From Caulobacteraceae bacterium (GTDB taxonomy: Bacteria; Pseudomonadota; Alphaproteobacteria; Caulobacterales; Caulobacteraceae), in NCBI GenBank assembly GCA_947475465.1, contig CANJLK010000031.1, forward strand, positions 1 through 40,007: a DNA stretch of 40,007 nt, given 5' to 3'. The notes under the pieces were generated by a model that did not search any database, was not told the origin of the DNA, and was given only the letters and a program-made list of their open reading frames with translations. Shown piece after piece: positions 7,945 to 16,446 of the stretch (positions are counted from its first letter, which is position 1; each line of letters starts with the position of its first letter). The translations under genes were made by a program, and so were the position numbers.

Positions 7945-10596
7945 TCAGAAGTCGTAGCGCAGTTCCGCGAACCACATGCGCGGTTCGCCGACGATCGTAC
8001 CGATGCAGCCGCAGATGGTCAGCGGGTTGCCGCTGGAGGCCCCGTAGAGCTCGTCGGTCAGGTTGGTGACCGAGAGCGCCGCGCTGACCGGCCCGCCGTG
8101 GATGTTGCGCCAGTCGGCCCGCAGGTCGACCAGGGTGTAGCCGGCGACGAACGGCGCCGCGCCCTGGACCGGCACGCCGAACACGCCCGGCGTTGTCGGT
8201 ACGGCGTTCTGGCCGGCGAAGATCGAGTACTGCGCGTCGGTGATCGTCCACTTGGTGCGGTGGTAGATGTTGGCGCCCAGAGTGATCTTCTCACCGGTCA
8301 GGTCGTCGAGGTGCAGCTTGGGCGTGAAGGCCCAGCGGGACCGCGACGTGAAGCCGAAGACGTCGGGCTTGAAGGTCGCCGTGGTGACGACGGCGGGCGC
8401 CGCGCCGGCGGCCGGCGTGGTCACCGTCAGCTTGCCGTTGGAGTGGTCGATGACGACCGAGGTGGTCGCGCCCAGCTGGACGCCGGCTGCGTTGAAACAC
8501 TGCGGCCGGAAGAACTCGGTCGCGCAGGTCTTGTTCTCGGTCCAGCTGTCGTACTTGACGTCGATCACCGACAGATAGCCGCCCAGTTCCAGCCAGCTGG
8601 CCGGGAAGAACGAGGCTTCCAGTTCGAAGCCGCGGTTCTTCACGTTGGCGAGGTTCTGGATGACCGTCAGGGCCTGGCCCGGGACGACCGTCGAGCGCTG
8701 CACGTTCTCGTAAGTGTCGCTGTAGGCGGCCAGGTCCGCGCGGCCGGGCATGCCGAAGACGTTGAAGTCGGCCTTCACGCCGGCTTCGTTGCTGGTGATG
8801 TTTTCCGGTCCGTAGACGCGCAGCGGCGAGTCGACGGCGGCGCTCGCGTTGATGCCGCCGCTCTTATAGCCGGTGCGCCGGGTCAGGTAGACGAAGATGT
8901 CCTTGGTCACGCGCCAGTCGGCGGTGAGGTTGTAGGTTGTCTTGGAGATCTTCGGCACCGTGGTGGTGCTGGTCAGCGCGGTCGGCGAGATCGGCTGGTC
9001 GATGAAGCCGATCGCCAGCGGCAGGCCGTTGGACTGAACGAACACGGTCGGGCCGGCGGTCGTCAGGCTGGAGCGCTGGTCCTGGGTCTGGCGGATGCCG
9101 CCCGTCAGGTGGACGGCGTCGGTGACCGCGAAGGTGCCCTGGGCGTAGAACGCCCGGCTGGTGCCCTTGGTGCGGGTGAAGGTGGTGCAGGGCGTGGCCG
9201 TCGCCAGGCTCGCGCAGACCGCCGCCGAGGCGGGGTTGCCCGAGGTGTTATTGGTGATCGGCTGGCCGCCGGTCGCCTGGAACTCACGGTTGTTCAGGTT
9301 GCGGTAGTAGTAGCCCGCCTGCCAGTTCAGCCGTCCGTCCAGCAGCTTGCCCTGGACCTGGACTTCATCGGTCCAGGTGCGGTTCGGCCAGCCGCCGACA
9401 AAGCGGTCCTTCGAGAAGTTCGCGTTGTAATAGAGGCCGGGGCTGTCGACGAAGGGCAGGTCGTTGCCGTCGAAGTTGCCGCCGTTGCCGTAGCTCTGGG
9501 TCCAGTACATCCCGAAGATGTTGCGGATCGTGATCGCGTCGTTGATGTCCCACTTGGTCTGGTTGACGACGCCGTTGTCGATGATCTCGCCGTGCGGATC
9601 GAAGTCGAGGTAGTTCACGAACGGGCCGGCCGCGTTCTGCTTGGCGTAGGCCGCGCGCAGCAGCTGGTCGTAGGTCTGTCCGGCCGGCGGCAGGTTGCCG
9701 GTGAAGTAGAGGAAGTTGGCCGAGGCCTGCGGGCTGTTGGCCGGAATGACGTTACGCAGCGCCGGATTCAGGAACTGCGGAAGATAGACCGACATGGCGT
9801 AGTCGGTGCCGTTCGTCTTCTCATGGCTGCGCACGAACATCGTGTAGTTCTGCAGGTTTTCGAGCGGCTTCAAGACCACCGAAATCCGGAACTGGTCGGT
9901 ATCGACGTTGTCGAGGTCGGTGGCCGCGCCCCGGTAGGAGGGGATGCCCTGGACGTAGCCGTCGCGCTTGCGCAGCTGGCCGGCGACGCGCACCAGGACC
10001 TTGTCCTTGATCACCGGGATGTCGGCGGCGAATTCCGCGGCGCGATAGTCGTGGTTGCCGACCTGGGCGGTGACATAGCCGCCGTATTCGTTGCCGGGAC
10101 GCTGCGGTTCGAACAGCACCGCGCCGCCCACCGCCGTCTCACCGAACAGGGTGCCCTGCGGCCCCTTCAGGACCTGGATGCTGCGCAGGTCGAAGAACTG
10201 GCGCGGGAAGTTCGGGACTTCGGCGACATAGGCGATGACGCTGTTCTCGGCCGAGCCGAAGCTTTGGCCGTAACCGCGGATCGAGGGCCGGAAGACCTGG
10301 CGCGAGGCGCTGGGATCGGTCTGCAGGGCGGGCGCGATTTTCGTCAGGTCGACGATGTTGCTGACCGCCAGTTCGCGCAGGCGCTGCTGCGAGACCGCGG
10401 TGACCGCGACCGGCACCTGCTGAATGTTTTCCTCGACCCGGCGGGCGGTGACGACCACCTCCTCGATCTGGCCTGGCGCGCTGGCCTCGGCCGCGCCGGC
10501 GGCCGACGCGCTCGGCGCGGATGCCAGGCTGGCGCAGAACGCCAGGACGGCGAAGCCGCCGTGGCAGAGCAGATTGGCGCGTGTGGAACAGCCCAT
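7945..10596 (-). CDS. TonB-dependent outer-membrane receptor
   Basis: An 883-residue outer-membrane beta-barrel receptor that imports a large or scarce substrate using TonB energy. It has a hydrophobic signal segment ending near ASAPSASAAGA, a TonB-box-like IEEVVVTA and a plug domain (QQVPVAVTAVSQQRLRELAV, then IRGYGQSFG and VLKGPQGTLFGETAVGGAV), a long barrel, and a terminal aromatic residue (LRYDF). The plug and barrel resemble the many Caulobacterales and sphingomonad receptors annotated as siderophore or FecA-like, but no substrate can be assigned; the neighbouring hydrolases suggest an organic compound rather than iron. The start ATG at 10596 has a GGGGGA run a few bases upstream. The 223-bp region upstream carries an operator-like palindrome and an inverted repeat. 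Confidence 0.95.
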   Translation of the reverse strand: MGCSTRANLLCHGGFAVLAFCASLASAPSASAAGAAEASAPGQIEEVVVTARRVEENIQQVPVAVTAVSQQRLRELAVSNIVDLTKIAPALQTDPSASRQVFRPSIRGYGQSFGSAENSVIAYVAEVPNFPRQFFDLRSIQVLKGPQGTLFGETAVGGAVLFEPQRPGNEYGGYVTAQVGNHDYRAAEFAADIPVIKDKVLVRVAGQLRKRDGYVQGIPSYRGAATDLDNVDTDQFRISVVLKPLENLQNYTMFVRSHEKTNGTDYAMSVYLPQFLNPALRNVIPANSPQASANFLYFTGNLPPAGQTYDQLLRAAYAKQNAAGPFVNYLDFDPHGEIIDNGVVNQTKWDINDAITIRNIFGMYWTQSYGNGGNFDGNDLPFVDSPGLYYNANFSKDRFVGGWPNRTWTDEVQVQGKLLDGRLNWQAGYYYRNLNNREFQATGGQPITNNTSGNPASAAVCASLATATPCTTFTRTKGTSRAFYAQGTFAVTDAVHLTGGIRQTQDQRSSLTTAGPTVFVQSNGLPLAIGFIDQPISPTALTSTTTVPKISKTTYNLTADWRVTKDIFVYLTRRTGYKSGGINASAAVDSPLRVYGPENITSNEAGVKADFNVFGMPGRADLAAYSDTYENVQRSTVVPGQALTVIQNLANVKNRGFELEASFFPASWLELGGYLSVIDVKYDSWTENKTCATEFFRPQCFNAAGVQLGATTSVVIDHSNGKLTVTTPAAGAAPAVVTTATFKPDVFGFTSRSRWAFTPKLHLDDLTGEKITLGANIYHRTKWTITDAQYSIFAGQNAVPTTPGVFGVPVQGAAPFVAGYTLVDLRADWRNIHGGPVSAALSVTNLTDELYGASSGNPLTICGCIGTIVGEPRMWFAELRYDF

Positions 10597-10639
10597 GGTT
10601 TCCCCCGGTCTCGTCTCCGATCTTCCCCGCGTGGCGCGG

Positions 10640-10652
10640 TTTGTCGGACGAA
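10640..10652. promoter_or_regulatory. Operator-like site B upstream of the TonB receptor
   Basis: TTTGTCGGACGAA begins 44 bp upstream of the receptor start. It differs by one base from the palindrome TTTGTCGGACAAA at 12424-12436. The perfect copy contains TTGTCGGACAA, which fits the TNGTNNNACNA pattern reported for FadR/FCD-type GntR repressors; copy B has one mismatch in the right half. No GntR gene is in the window, so the regulator is an inference. Confidence 0.45.
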
Positions 10653-10684
10653 CTTTTCAGACAACAGCGGGAGTGTAGAAGCGG

Positions 10685-10709
10685 AAAGCGCCGTTATATC
10701 AAGCGCTTT
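10685..10709. promoter_or_regulatory. Inverted repeat in the TonB receptor upstream region
   Basis: AAAGCGC and GCGCTTT are perfect 7-base arms around an 11-base AT-containing centre. The right arm also forms the palindrome AAGCGCTT (10701-10708), a LacI-like core. It lies 89-113 bp upstream of the receptor start in the otherwise gene-free stretch 10597-10819. Function is unproven; it could also be a weak hairpin after the SnoaL-like gene region. Confidence 0.25.
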
Positions 10710-10819
10710 TCATGGGGCGGGCAGGTTGTCGCAGGGCGTGCGGAGCCCCGTAAAAGCTCCCTCGCAAATCGGGTCTGGGCTCGAAAATCGGCCCAATTCA
10801 AACAGTTGTATGAATTCTG

Positions 10820-11347
10820 TCAGCGCTTGTACGAGGGATCGCGGCGATCTTTCCGGCCCAATAAAAATCCTGTGTGGTCGCGGTCGCCCGGCAACTTTTC
10901 GATGATCACTCTGCGCTGGGCGATTCTCCACGGGCCGCCGCGCCGCTCATAGCGGTCGAGATTGCGGCCGAACGGCTCCGGTCCGGGCGCCGGATCGGGC
11001 CCGCCGGTCCGCACCGCCATATAGACCTCGCCATAGGCGACATCGCCGTGGATCTCGAACAGCGCGTTGCTCAGGATATGCTGGGTCGGCGGCATGGCGC
11101 GAAACCGGTCCAGGATCGCAGGGAACACATCGGCGGGGCGGCCCTTGAATGTCCCGTGATCGTCGATGGCGTCGGGGTGGTAGCAGCTCAGCAGCAGGTC
11201 CAGGTCGCAGCGATCGACCGCCCGGCAGTAGCGGGTGACCAGTTCCAGGAGTTCCTGCTTGTCGCAAAGCGCCCGAAGCCGCTCTTCCGATGTCTGGCCT
11301 GACCGGGGCGCGCCGAGGTCGAGGTCCGCCGCCTGTTCGCCGCTCAC
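10820..11347 (-). CDS. SnoaL-like (NTF2-fold) protein
   Basis: A 175-residue protein of the SnoaL-like/NTF2-fold superfamily. The typical start of the fold is seen in LRALCDKQELLELVTRYCRAVDRCDLDLLLSCYHPDA, followed by DHGTFKGRPADVFPAILDRF, a conserved His region (MPPTQHILSNALFEIHGD) and the strand pair VAYGEVYMAVRT and WRIAQRRVIIEK. Members are small-molecule isomerases, cyclases, dehydratases or beta subunits of ring-hydroxylating dioxygenases. The GTG at 11347 was chosen because it overlaps the stop of the upstream hydrolase gene (GTGA), pointing to translational coupling; an ATG at 11425 would overlap that gene by 82 bp. Likely a catabolic enzyme acting with its neighbour. Confidence 0.85.
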   Translation of the reverse strand: MSGEQAADLDLGAPRSGQTSEERLRALCDKQELLELVTRYCRAVDRCDLDLLLSCYHPDAIDDHGTFKGRPADVFPAILDRFRAMPPTQHILSNALFEIHGDVAYGEVYMAVRTGGPDPAPGPEPFGRNLDRYERRGGPWRIAQRRVIIEKLPGDRDHTGFLLGRKDRRDPSYKR

Positions 11348-12324
11348 GCCGCTTCGGCGCTCGCCGCGTGGGCGCCGCCGGCTGCGGCGGCCCGGGTCTG
11401 GGCCCAGATGCACAGCGCCTGCCACAGCTCGCGGCGGGTGCCGGCGAAATTGTGGTAATGCGCCATCCCCGGTTGGATCCAGGCGGTGACGTCCTCAGCC
11501 TTCGGGTAATAGCGCCGCTCGTACAGCAGGTCGTCGCTGGTATCGACCTCGCCAAAGGCGATGAAGACCGGACATTCCACCTGGGCGGCGTGCGGCATGG
11601 CCGGCGTGCCCGAGACCATCTGCATCGAGCACGGCGGGAAGGACAGGTTGGTCTTGGCGTCGACCACGTCTTGCGGAACGTCGTCGAGGTGGTTGGGGAA
11701 CCGGCTCGTGCGCCGGGGCAGTTGCACCATGCCATGTTCGTCGAGGGCGACGTCGATCGGCGGCCGGCCGCCCTCCTCGAAGGACACCCGATGGCCGTAT
11801 CCGCCGAAGGGGCCCACCGACAGGGCCATGGGCGCGATGGCCTCGAAGCTGCGGTAGAGGCTCTGCTGGATCACCGCCAGCGGCACGCCGTTGGAATGTC
11901 CAAAGCCCAGGATCGCAGCATTGGCCACCGGACCAAAGCCGCTCACCAGGGTTCCCGCCGCCAGGCGTTCACGAAGCTGTTCGACCACAGAGTTGTGGGT
12001 CTCGGCCAGGATCTCCCAGGTGATGTCGCGCGCGTCGCCGTCATAGGGGCTCTCGCCCACGGTGAAGACGTCGATCGCGACGGTCCCGAACCCGCGTCCG
12101 GAGAAGAAGGCGCTGGAGTCATAGGCGTCGCCATAGCCCGGGACGCGCGTGCACCAGTAGCGCCAGTCCACGGTCGCGCCGTGCATGCAGAAGGCCCAGA
12201 CCGGCCGGGCGAGCTTGGCCGCGGCCTGCGGATCGGGCAGCACCACCCGGGCGACGACCACGTGCGGGCGACCAAGGACGGTCACCGGGAATTCGACACG
12301 GACCGGACCTGTTTCAACAGCCAT
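11344..12324 (-). CDS. Alpha/beta hydrolase
   Basis: A 326-residue cytoplasmic alpha/beta hydrolase without a signal peptide. Visible parts are a WAFCMHGATVDWRYW segment near the oxyanion hole, the nucleophile elbow GFGHSNG (Ser144), an acid region FGEVDTSDD and the catalytic His in GMAHYHNFAG. The product is unknown; the family includes esterases and C-C bond hydrolases. It overlaps the SnoaL-like gene by four bases and so forms a two-gene unit. A 133-bp gap separates it from the DMT permease gene upstream and holds a palindromic operator-like site, suggesting its own promoter. Confidence 0.85.
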   Translation of the reverse strand: MAVETGPVRVEFPVTVLGRPHVVVARVVLPDPQAAAKLARPVWAFCMHGATVDWRYWCTRVPGYGDAYDSSAFFSGRGFGTVAIDVFTVGESPYDGDARDITWEILAETHNSVVEQLRERLAAGTLVSGFGPVANAAILGFGHSNGVPLAVIQQSLYRSFEAIAPMALSVGPFGGYGHRVSFEEGGRPPIDVALDEHGMVQLPRRTSRFPNHLDDVPQDVVDAKTNLSFPPCSMQMVSGTPAMPHAAQVECPVFIAFGEVDTSDDLLYERRYYPKAEDVTAWIQPGMAHYHNFAGTRRELWQALCIWAQTRAAAAGGAHAASAEAA

Positions 12325-12423
12325 CTAGCGCCTCCTCTGGACGTGAAGCCTTCTCACAGGCCCCTTCAACCAAGCGCGGAGTCATGGACGGGCAGGGCGG
12401 GACTGACAAGACGCCGCCGCCGA

Positions 12424-12436
12424 TTTGTCGGACAAA
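12424..12436. promoter_or_regulatory. Operator-like palindrome A upstream of the alpha/beta hydrolase
   Basis: TTTGTC-G-GACAAA is a perfect palindrome with 6-base arms, 99 bp before the hydrolase start and 21 bp after the DMT permease stop. The same motif with one change occurs before the TonB receptor gene (10640-10652). It contains TTGTCGGACAA, fitting the TNGTNNNACNA pattern of FadR-type GntR operators. Two copies before two units of one cluster argue for shared control. Confidence 0.5.
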
Positions 12437-12457
12437 ATGATCTGGCCGACGCCCCTC

Positions 12458-13363
12458 TCAGGCCGTCCGGCCCGCGGCGAACCGGCGGCGCTGGAACGCC
12501 GGCCACAGGGTGTTGATCGCCAGGCCGCCCAGGACCAGGGCCGCGGCGGTCAGCTTCCAGTTAGAGAGGGGCTCATGCAGCACCGCGGCCGAGGCCGCCA
12601 TGCCGAACACCGGGACCAGCAGCGACAGCGGCGAGACGGTCGCAGCCGGATAGCGTCCCAGCAGCCAGCCCCAGGCGGCATAGCCGAACAGGGTGTTGCC
12701 CACCGACTGATAGAGGACCGCCGCCCAGGTCATAGCGTCGGCATGGGCGATGGCGCCTGAGACCGTGGGCCAGCCTTCCAGGCCGATCGCCAGGGCGATC
12801 AGCGGCGGGGCTGAAAACAGGCTCGCCCAGACCACATAGGCCAACATGTTCACGCTCCCGGCCCGCCGAGACACGGTGTTGCCGCCCGCCCAGCTGAGCG
12901 CAGCCCCCAGCACCAGGGCCAGGCCCAGCGGCGTGACGTCGGCGCCGGCGTGTATCATCAGCCAGCCCAGGCCGGCGGCGGCCATGGCCAAGGCCGCCAG
13001 CTGATAGCCGCGCACCCGCTCGCCGGTCAGCATCATGGACAGCCCGATGGTGAAGAAGGCCTGGGTCTGCACCACTAGCGAGGCGAGACCTGGCGAGATC
13101 TCGTGGCCCATGGCGATGAACAGCAGGCCGAACTGTCCGACACCGATCAGCAGGCCATAGGCGGCCAGGTTCCACCACGGCACGTTTGGCCGCTTCAGGA
13201 AGAACACGGCCGGCAAGAGGGCCAGGGTGAACCGCAGGGCTGCGAAGGTCAGTGGCGGCAGGTGCGCCAGCGCCACCTTGATGACCACGAAATTGGTGCC
13301 CCAGACGATCATCACCGCCAGCGCCAGGAGCGCGTGCAGGGGCTTGAGGGGCTGGCCGGTCAT
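12458..13363 (-). CDS. EamA/DMT-family permease
   Basis: A 301-residue inner-membrane protein with about ten helices made of two EamA halves. The first half begins ALLALAVMIVWGTNFVVIKVAL with the family's WGTNFV and continues with LRFTLALLPAVFFLK; the second half ends with SPLSLLVPVFGMAASAAVLHEPLS. EamA proteins export metabolites or amino acids, but the substrate is not predictable. The ATG at 13363 was chosen for its GAGGAG close upstream; an earlier in-frame start at 13414 has no such signal. It may be unrelated to the catabolic genes downstream, from which it is separated by 133 bp. Confidence 0.9.
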   Translation of the reverse strand: MTGQPLKPLHALLALAVMIVWGTNFVVIKVALAHLPPLTFAALRFTLALLPAVFFLKRPNVPWWNLAAYGLLIGVGQFGLLFIAMGHEISPGLASLVVQTQAFFTIGLSMMLTGERVRGYQLAALAMAAAGLGWLMIHAGADVTPLGLALVLGAALSWAGGNTVSRRAGSVNMLAYVVWASLFSAPPLIALAIGLEGWPTVSGAIAHADAMTWAAVLYQSVGNTLFGYAAWGWLLGRYPAATVSPLSLLVPVFGMAASAAVLHEPLSNWKLTAAALVLGGLAINTLWPAFQRRRFAAGRTA

Positions 13364-13434
13364 CGCTCCTCTGTGGCGGGCGCAAGCGGGTTTGTCACGC
13401 GGCCTGCCATGCAAACCCGCCGCATGACGGCTTC

Positions 13435-13448
13435 TTCACGGGCGTGAA
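13435..13448. promoter_or_regulatory. Palindrome in the EamA-lepB divergent region
   Basis: TTCACG-GG-CGTGAA is a 14-bp palindrome in the 154-bp gap between the divergent permease gene and lepB. Its position fits an operator for either gene, but no -35/-10 pair is convincing next to it and I know of no regulator. Confidence 0.25.
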
Positions 13449-13517
13449 ACTTGCTCGTGATGTATCCAGCGCGTAGCAACGGCAGTCCGAGACGCCGGAC
13501 GACTCCAGGGACCATCG

Positions 13518-14300
13518 ATGAGCGACAACGTACAGGCGGCCGAGCCTCACCAGAAACAAGGCGCGATGGCCGAGTTCGTCGAGATCTTCAAGACGATCGT
13601 CTATGCCCTGCTGATCGCGCTGTTCCTGCGCGTCATCTTCTTCCAGCCCTTCACGATCCCCTCGGCGTCGATGGAGCCGAACCTCTATGAGGGCGACTAC
13701 ATCATCGTCTCGAAGTTCACCTACGGCTACTCGCGCTACTCCGCGCCGCTCGGCCTGCCGCTGTTCTCCGGCCGGGTGATGGAAAAGCCGGCGCACCGCG
13801 GCGATATCGTGGTCTTCAAGCTGCCGCGCGATCCCAAGATCGACTACATCAAGCGGGTCATCGGCGTGCCGGGCGACCGCATCCAGATGAAGGAAGGCCT
13901 GCTCTACCTCAACGGCGTCCAGGTGCCCCGCACGCCCTTGGGATCGGTGCAGGAAGACATCGGCGACGACTATGTGAAGACGGTTTCGCGCTATCGCGAG
14001 ACCCTTCCGGGCGGCAAGACCTACATCACCAACGATTTCGGCCCGCAGGAGCAGCTCGACAACACCGACGTCTATGTCGTGCCCGAGCACCACTATTTCA
14101 TGATGGGCGACAATCGCGACAACTCCGAGGACAGCCGCGTCCCGCCGGAGGCCGGCGGCGTCGGCTACGTGCCCGCCGAGAATCTCGTGGGCAAGGCCCA
14201 GATCATCCTGCTCTCCTGGTCCAAGGGCGCCTCGATCCTGAAGCCCTGGACCTGGGTGATGAACCTCCAGCCCAGCCGGTTCTTCAACATCCTCCAGTGA
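13518..14300 (+). CDS. lepB: Signal peptidase I
   Basis: A 260-residue membrane-bound serine protease that removes signal peptides from secreted preproteins on the periplasmic face. One N-terminal membrane helix (TIVYALLIALFLRVIFFQPF) precedes the catalytic Ser in IPSASMEPNL (Ser51). The general-base Lys is in DYIKRVIGVPGD (Lys112), and box E is MMGDNRDNSEDSR. The start ATG has AGGGA about 7 nt upstream. Its stop overlaps the GTG start of rnc, making lepB-rnc-era a tightly coupled operon conserved across proteobacteria. Confidence 0.97.
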   Translation: MSDNVQAAEPHQKQGAMAEFVEIFKTIVYALLIALFLRVIFFQPFTIPSASMEPNLYEGDYIIVSKFTYGYSRYSAPLGLPLFSGRVMEKPAHRGDIVVFKLPRDPKIDYIKRVIGVPGDRIQMKEGLLYLNGVQVPRTPLGSVQEDIGDDYVKTVSRYRETLPGGKTYITNDFGPQEQLDNTDVYVVPEHHYFMMGDNRDNSEDSRVPPEAGGVGYVPAENLVGKAQIILLSWSKGASILKPWTWVMNLQPSRFFNILQ

Positions 14301-14989
14301 ACACCCGGGTCGCGGCGATCGCCGATCTCGAAGGCCGCATCGGCCACAGCTTTACCGACCGCGACCTCCTGGAACGCGCCCTGACCCATGGCAGCGTGGT
14401 CAAGGGCAAGGTCGGCGTGCGCGACAACGAGCGCCTGGAGTTCCTGGGCGACCGGGTGCTCAACCTGATCGTCGCCGAGGCGATCATGGAGCGTCTGCCG
14501 GACGCCAGCGAAGGCCAGCTCTCCAAGCTGATGAACCAGCTGGTGAACTACCAGGTCTGCGCCGTCGCGGGCCGGGCCGCCGGCTTGCGCGACGCGCTGC
14601 GGGTCGATGCCGGCGCCACCAAGGTCGGCGTGCGCGACAATGACCGGGTGCTGGGTGACGCCTGCGAGGCGCTGATCGCGGCCCTCTACATCGATGCCGG
14701 CCTTCCCATGGCGCGCACCTTCGTCCTGACCTTCTGGGCCGAGGCCCTCGAGCATCTCGACACGCCCGCCAAGGACCCCAAGACCCTGCTGCAGGAATGG
14801 GCCATGGCGCGGGGCCTGGCCGTCCCTATCTATGAGGTCATCAAGACCGAGGGGCCGGCCCATGAGCCCACCTTCACCATCCAGGTCCAGGTCACTGGCC
14901 TGCCGCCCTCTACCGCCAAAGCCGGCTCCAAGCGCGAGGCCGAAAAACTCGCCGCCGCCATGATGTTTGAAAGACTCGAAGACCAATGA
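14297..14989 (+). CDS. rnc: Ribonuclease III
   Basis: A 230-residue endonuclease that cuts double-stranded RNA in rRNA processing and mRNA turnover. The catalytic signature NERLEFLGDRVL (Glu45, Asp52) and the second acidic pair in LGDACEALIAALYID are present, so the active site looks intact. A C-terminal double-stranded-RNA-binding domain runs from DPKTLLQEWAMARG to GSKREAEKLAAAMMFERL. The GTG start lies inside the lepB stop (GTGA) and the stop overlaps the era ATG, so translation is probably coupled along the operon. Confidence 0.97.
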   Translation: MNTRVAAIADLEGRIGHSFTDRDLLERALTHGSVVKGKVGVRDNERLEFLGDRVLNLIVAEAIMERLPDASEGQLSKLMNQLVNYQVCAVAGRAAGLRDALRVDAGATKVGVRDNDRVLGDACEALIAALYIDAGLPMARTFVLTFWAEALEHLDTPAKDPKTLLQEWAMARGLAVPIYEVIKTEGPAHEPTFTIQVQVTGLPPSTAKAGSKREAEKLAAAMMFERLEDQ

Positions 14990-15921
14990 CCACCCGCGCC
15001 GGATTCGCCGCCATCATCGGGGCGCCCAACGCGGGCAAGTCCACGCTCACCAACCGGCTGGTGGGCGCCAAGGTCTCGATCGTAACGCAGAAGGTCCAGA
15101 CCACCCGCTTTCCCGTGCGTGGCGTGGCCATGGAGGGCGAGGCCCAGATCGTGCTCGTCGACACGCCCGGCATCTTCACCCCGCGGCGCAAGCTCGACCG
15201 CGCCATGGTCCGCGCGGCCTGGGGCGGGGCGGCGGACGCCGACGTCATCGTCCACCTGGTCGACGCCGTGGCTGAGTTGAAGGCCCCCGTACCCGGCGCG
15301 ACCTCCGCCGACAAGCGCTCGGCGGCCGACGTGGAATCCATCGTCGAGGGCCTGAAGACCTCCGGCAAGAAGGCCATCCTGGCGCTCAACAAGATCGATG
15401 GCATGCGCCGCGACACCTTGCTGGCCCTGTCAAAGACTCTCTTCGATACAGGGGTTTATTCGGAAGTCTTCATGATCTCAGCCGCCAAGGGTGATGGCGT
15501 CGACGATCTTAAGGCCCGTCTCGCGGCGCTGATGAAGGAGGGGCCTTGGTTCTATCCGGCCGAGCAGACCGCTGACCTTCCGGTACGTCTGCTGGCCGCC
15601 GAGATCACCCGCGAGAAGATCTACCTCCGTGTCCACGAGGAGCTCCCCTACGCCGCCGCCGTCGAGACCACCGCTTTCGAAGAGAAGCACGACGGCTCGG
15701 CCCGCATCGAGCAGACCATCTATGTGGAGCGCGAAAGCCAGCGCCCGATCATCCTGGGCGCCAAGGGCCAGACCCTGAAATGGATCGGCCAGAAATCCCG
15801 CGAAGAGCTCGCCGAGCTTCTCGACCGCCCCGTCCACCTCTTCCTGCACGTGAAGGTGGACGAACGCTGGGCCGACAAACGCGAATTCTACGGCGACGTG
15901 GGGCTGGACTTCGACGCCTGA
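14986..15921 (+). CDS. era: GTPase Era
   Basis: A 311-residue GTPase needed for 30S subunit maturation, binding the 3' end of 16S rRNA through a C-terminal KH domain. G-motifs are G1 GAPNAGKS (residues 12-19), G3 DTPGIF and G4 NKID. The KH region carries IILGAKGQTLKWIGQKSREE. The length and motifs are standard, with an ATGA overlap to rnc. In many relatives recO follows directly; here a short convergent gene separates them. Confidence 0.97.
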   Translation: MTTRAGFAAIIGAPNAGKSTLTNRLVGAKVSIVTQKVQTTRFPVRGVAMEGEAQIVLVDTPGIFTPRRKLDRAMVRAAWGGAADADVIVHLVDAVAELKAPVPGATSADKRSAADVESIVEGLKTSGKKAILALNKIDGMRRDTLLALSKTLFDTGVYSEVFMISAAKGDGVDDLKARLAALMKEGPWFYPAEQTADLPVRLLAAEITREKIYLRVHEELPYAAAVETTAFEEKHDGSARIEQTIYVERESQRPIILGAKGQTLKWIGQKSREELAELLDRPVHLFLHVKVDERWADKREFYGDVGLDFDA

Positions 15922-15930
15922 CACCGGCCC

Positions 15931-16335
15931 TCAGGCCGCCTTCTTGTCCGGCAGCATGGTTTCGCTGTGGGCATGGCATTCCCAGCCGTCGGCCCCACGG
16001 ATCCAGGTGGAGCTGTCGGCGGCGTGCAGTTCCTGGGCCTTGCCGTTCATCGTCACCTTTTGGCGCACCGTATAGGCGATGATCGCGACGTCGGGGGCAG
16101 GGGACACCACCTCGACGTCGTCGAAGACGTAGGACTCCAGCGTCCACGCGCCATCTTCGGTCATCTTGCCCATCTTCGCCTTGGGGACGGTCATCACGCC
16201 CCTGGCGCCGGTCACCAGGCTTGTCTTGCCGGAAAGGGCGGCGGTGCGGCCGCCATCCTTCGCCTTCATCGCGTCCCAGTAGGATTTCTCCAGGGCGACG
16301 ATCTCGGCCTTGGTGGGTTTGGCATGTCCGGTCAT
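15931..16335 (-). CDS. Small SnoaL/DUF4440-like protein
   Basis: A 134-residue protein with the outline of the SnoaL/DUF4440 NTF2-like fold: an opening helix IVALEKSYWDAMKAKD, a middle LESYVFDDVEVVSPAPDVAIIAYTVRQKV strand region and a closing STWIRGADGWECHAHSETML. Such proteins are often called nuclear transport factor 2 family proteins and have no uniform function. The ATG at 16335 was chosen because GAGGA lies about 8 nt upstream. It is convergent with era and divergent from recO. Confidence 0.8.
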   Translation of the reverse strand: MTGHAKPTKAEIVALEKSYWDAMKAKDGGRTAALSGKTSLVTGARGVMTVPKAKMGKMTEDGAWTLESYVFDDVEVVSPAPDVAIIAYTVRQKVTMNGKAQELHAADSSTWIRGADGWECHAHSETMLPDKKAA

Positions 16336-16446
16336 GGCATTGTCCTCAGCGTGGGGATCAGCGGAAAATCCGCGGAGGGCGCCCAGGGTTCCGAACGCTG
16401 GCGACGGACCACCTGCCATGACGTGGCCCGCATGCTAGCTAGGCGC

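Noticed and set aside
8098..10905. Very long open frame on the plus strand opposite the TonB receptor gene
   Set aside because: It is the shadow of the receptor gene: GC-rich third positions leave the opposite strand open, its composition is Val/Gly/Arg/Asp-biased without domains, and the receptor has clear motifs from signal to C-terminus.
13391..13403. Possible third copy of the GntR-like operator (GTTTGTCACGCGG) before the EamA gene
   Set aside because: Only the left half (TTTGTC) matches and the right half does not; not enough to claim a site.
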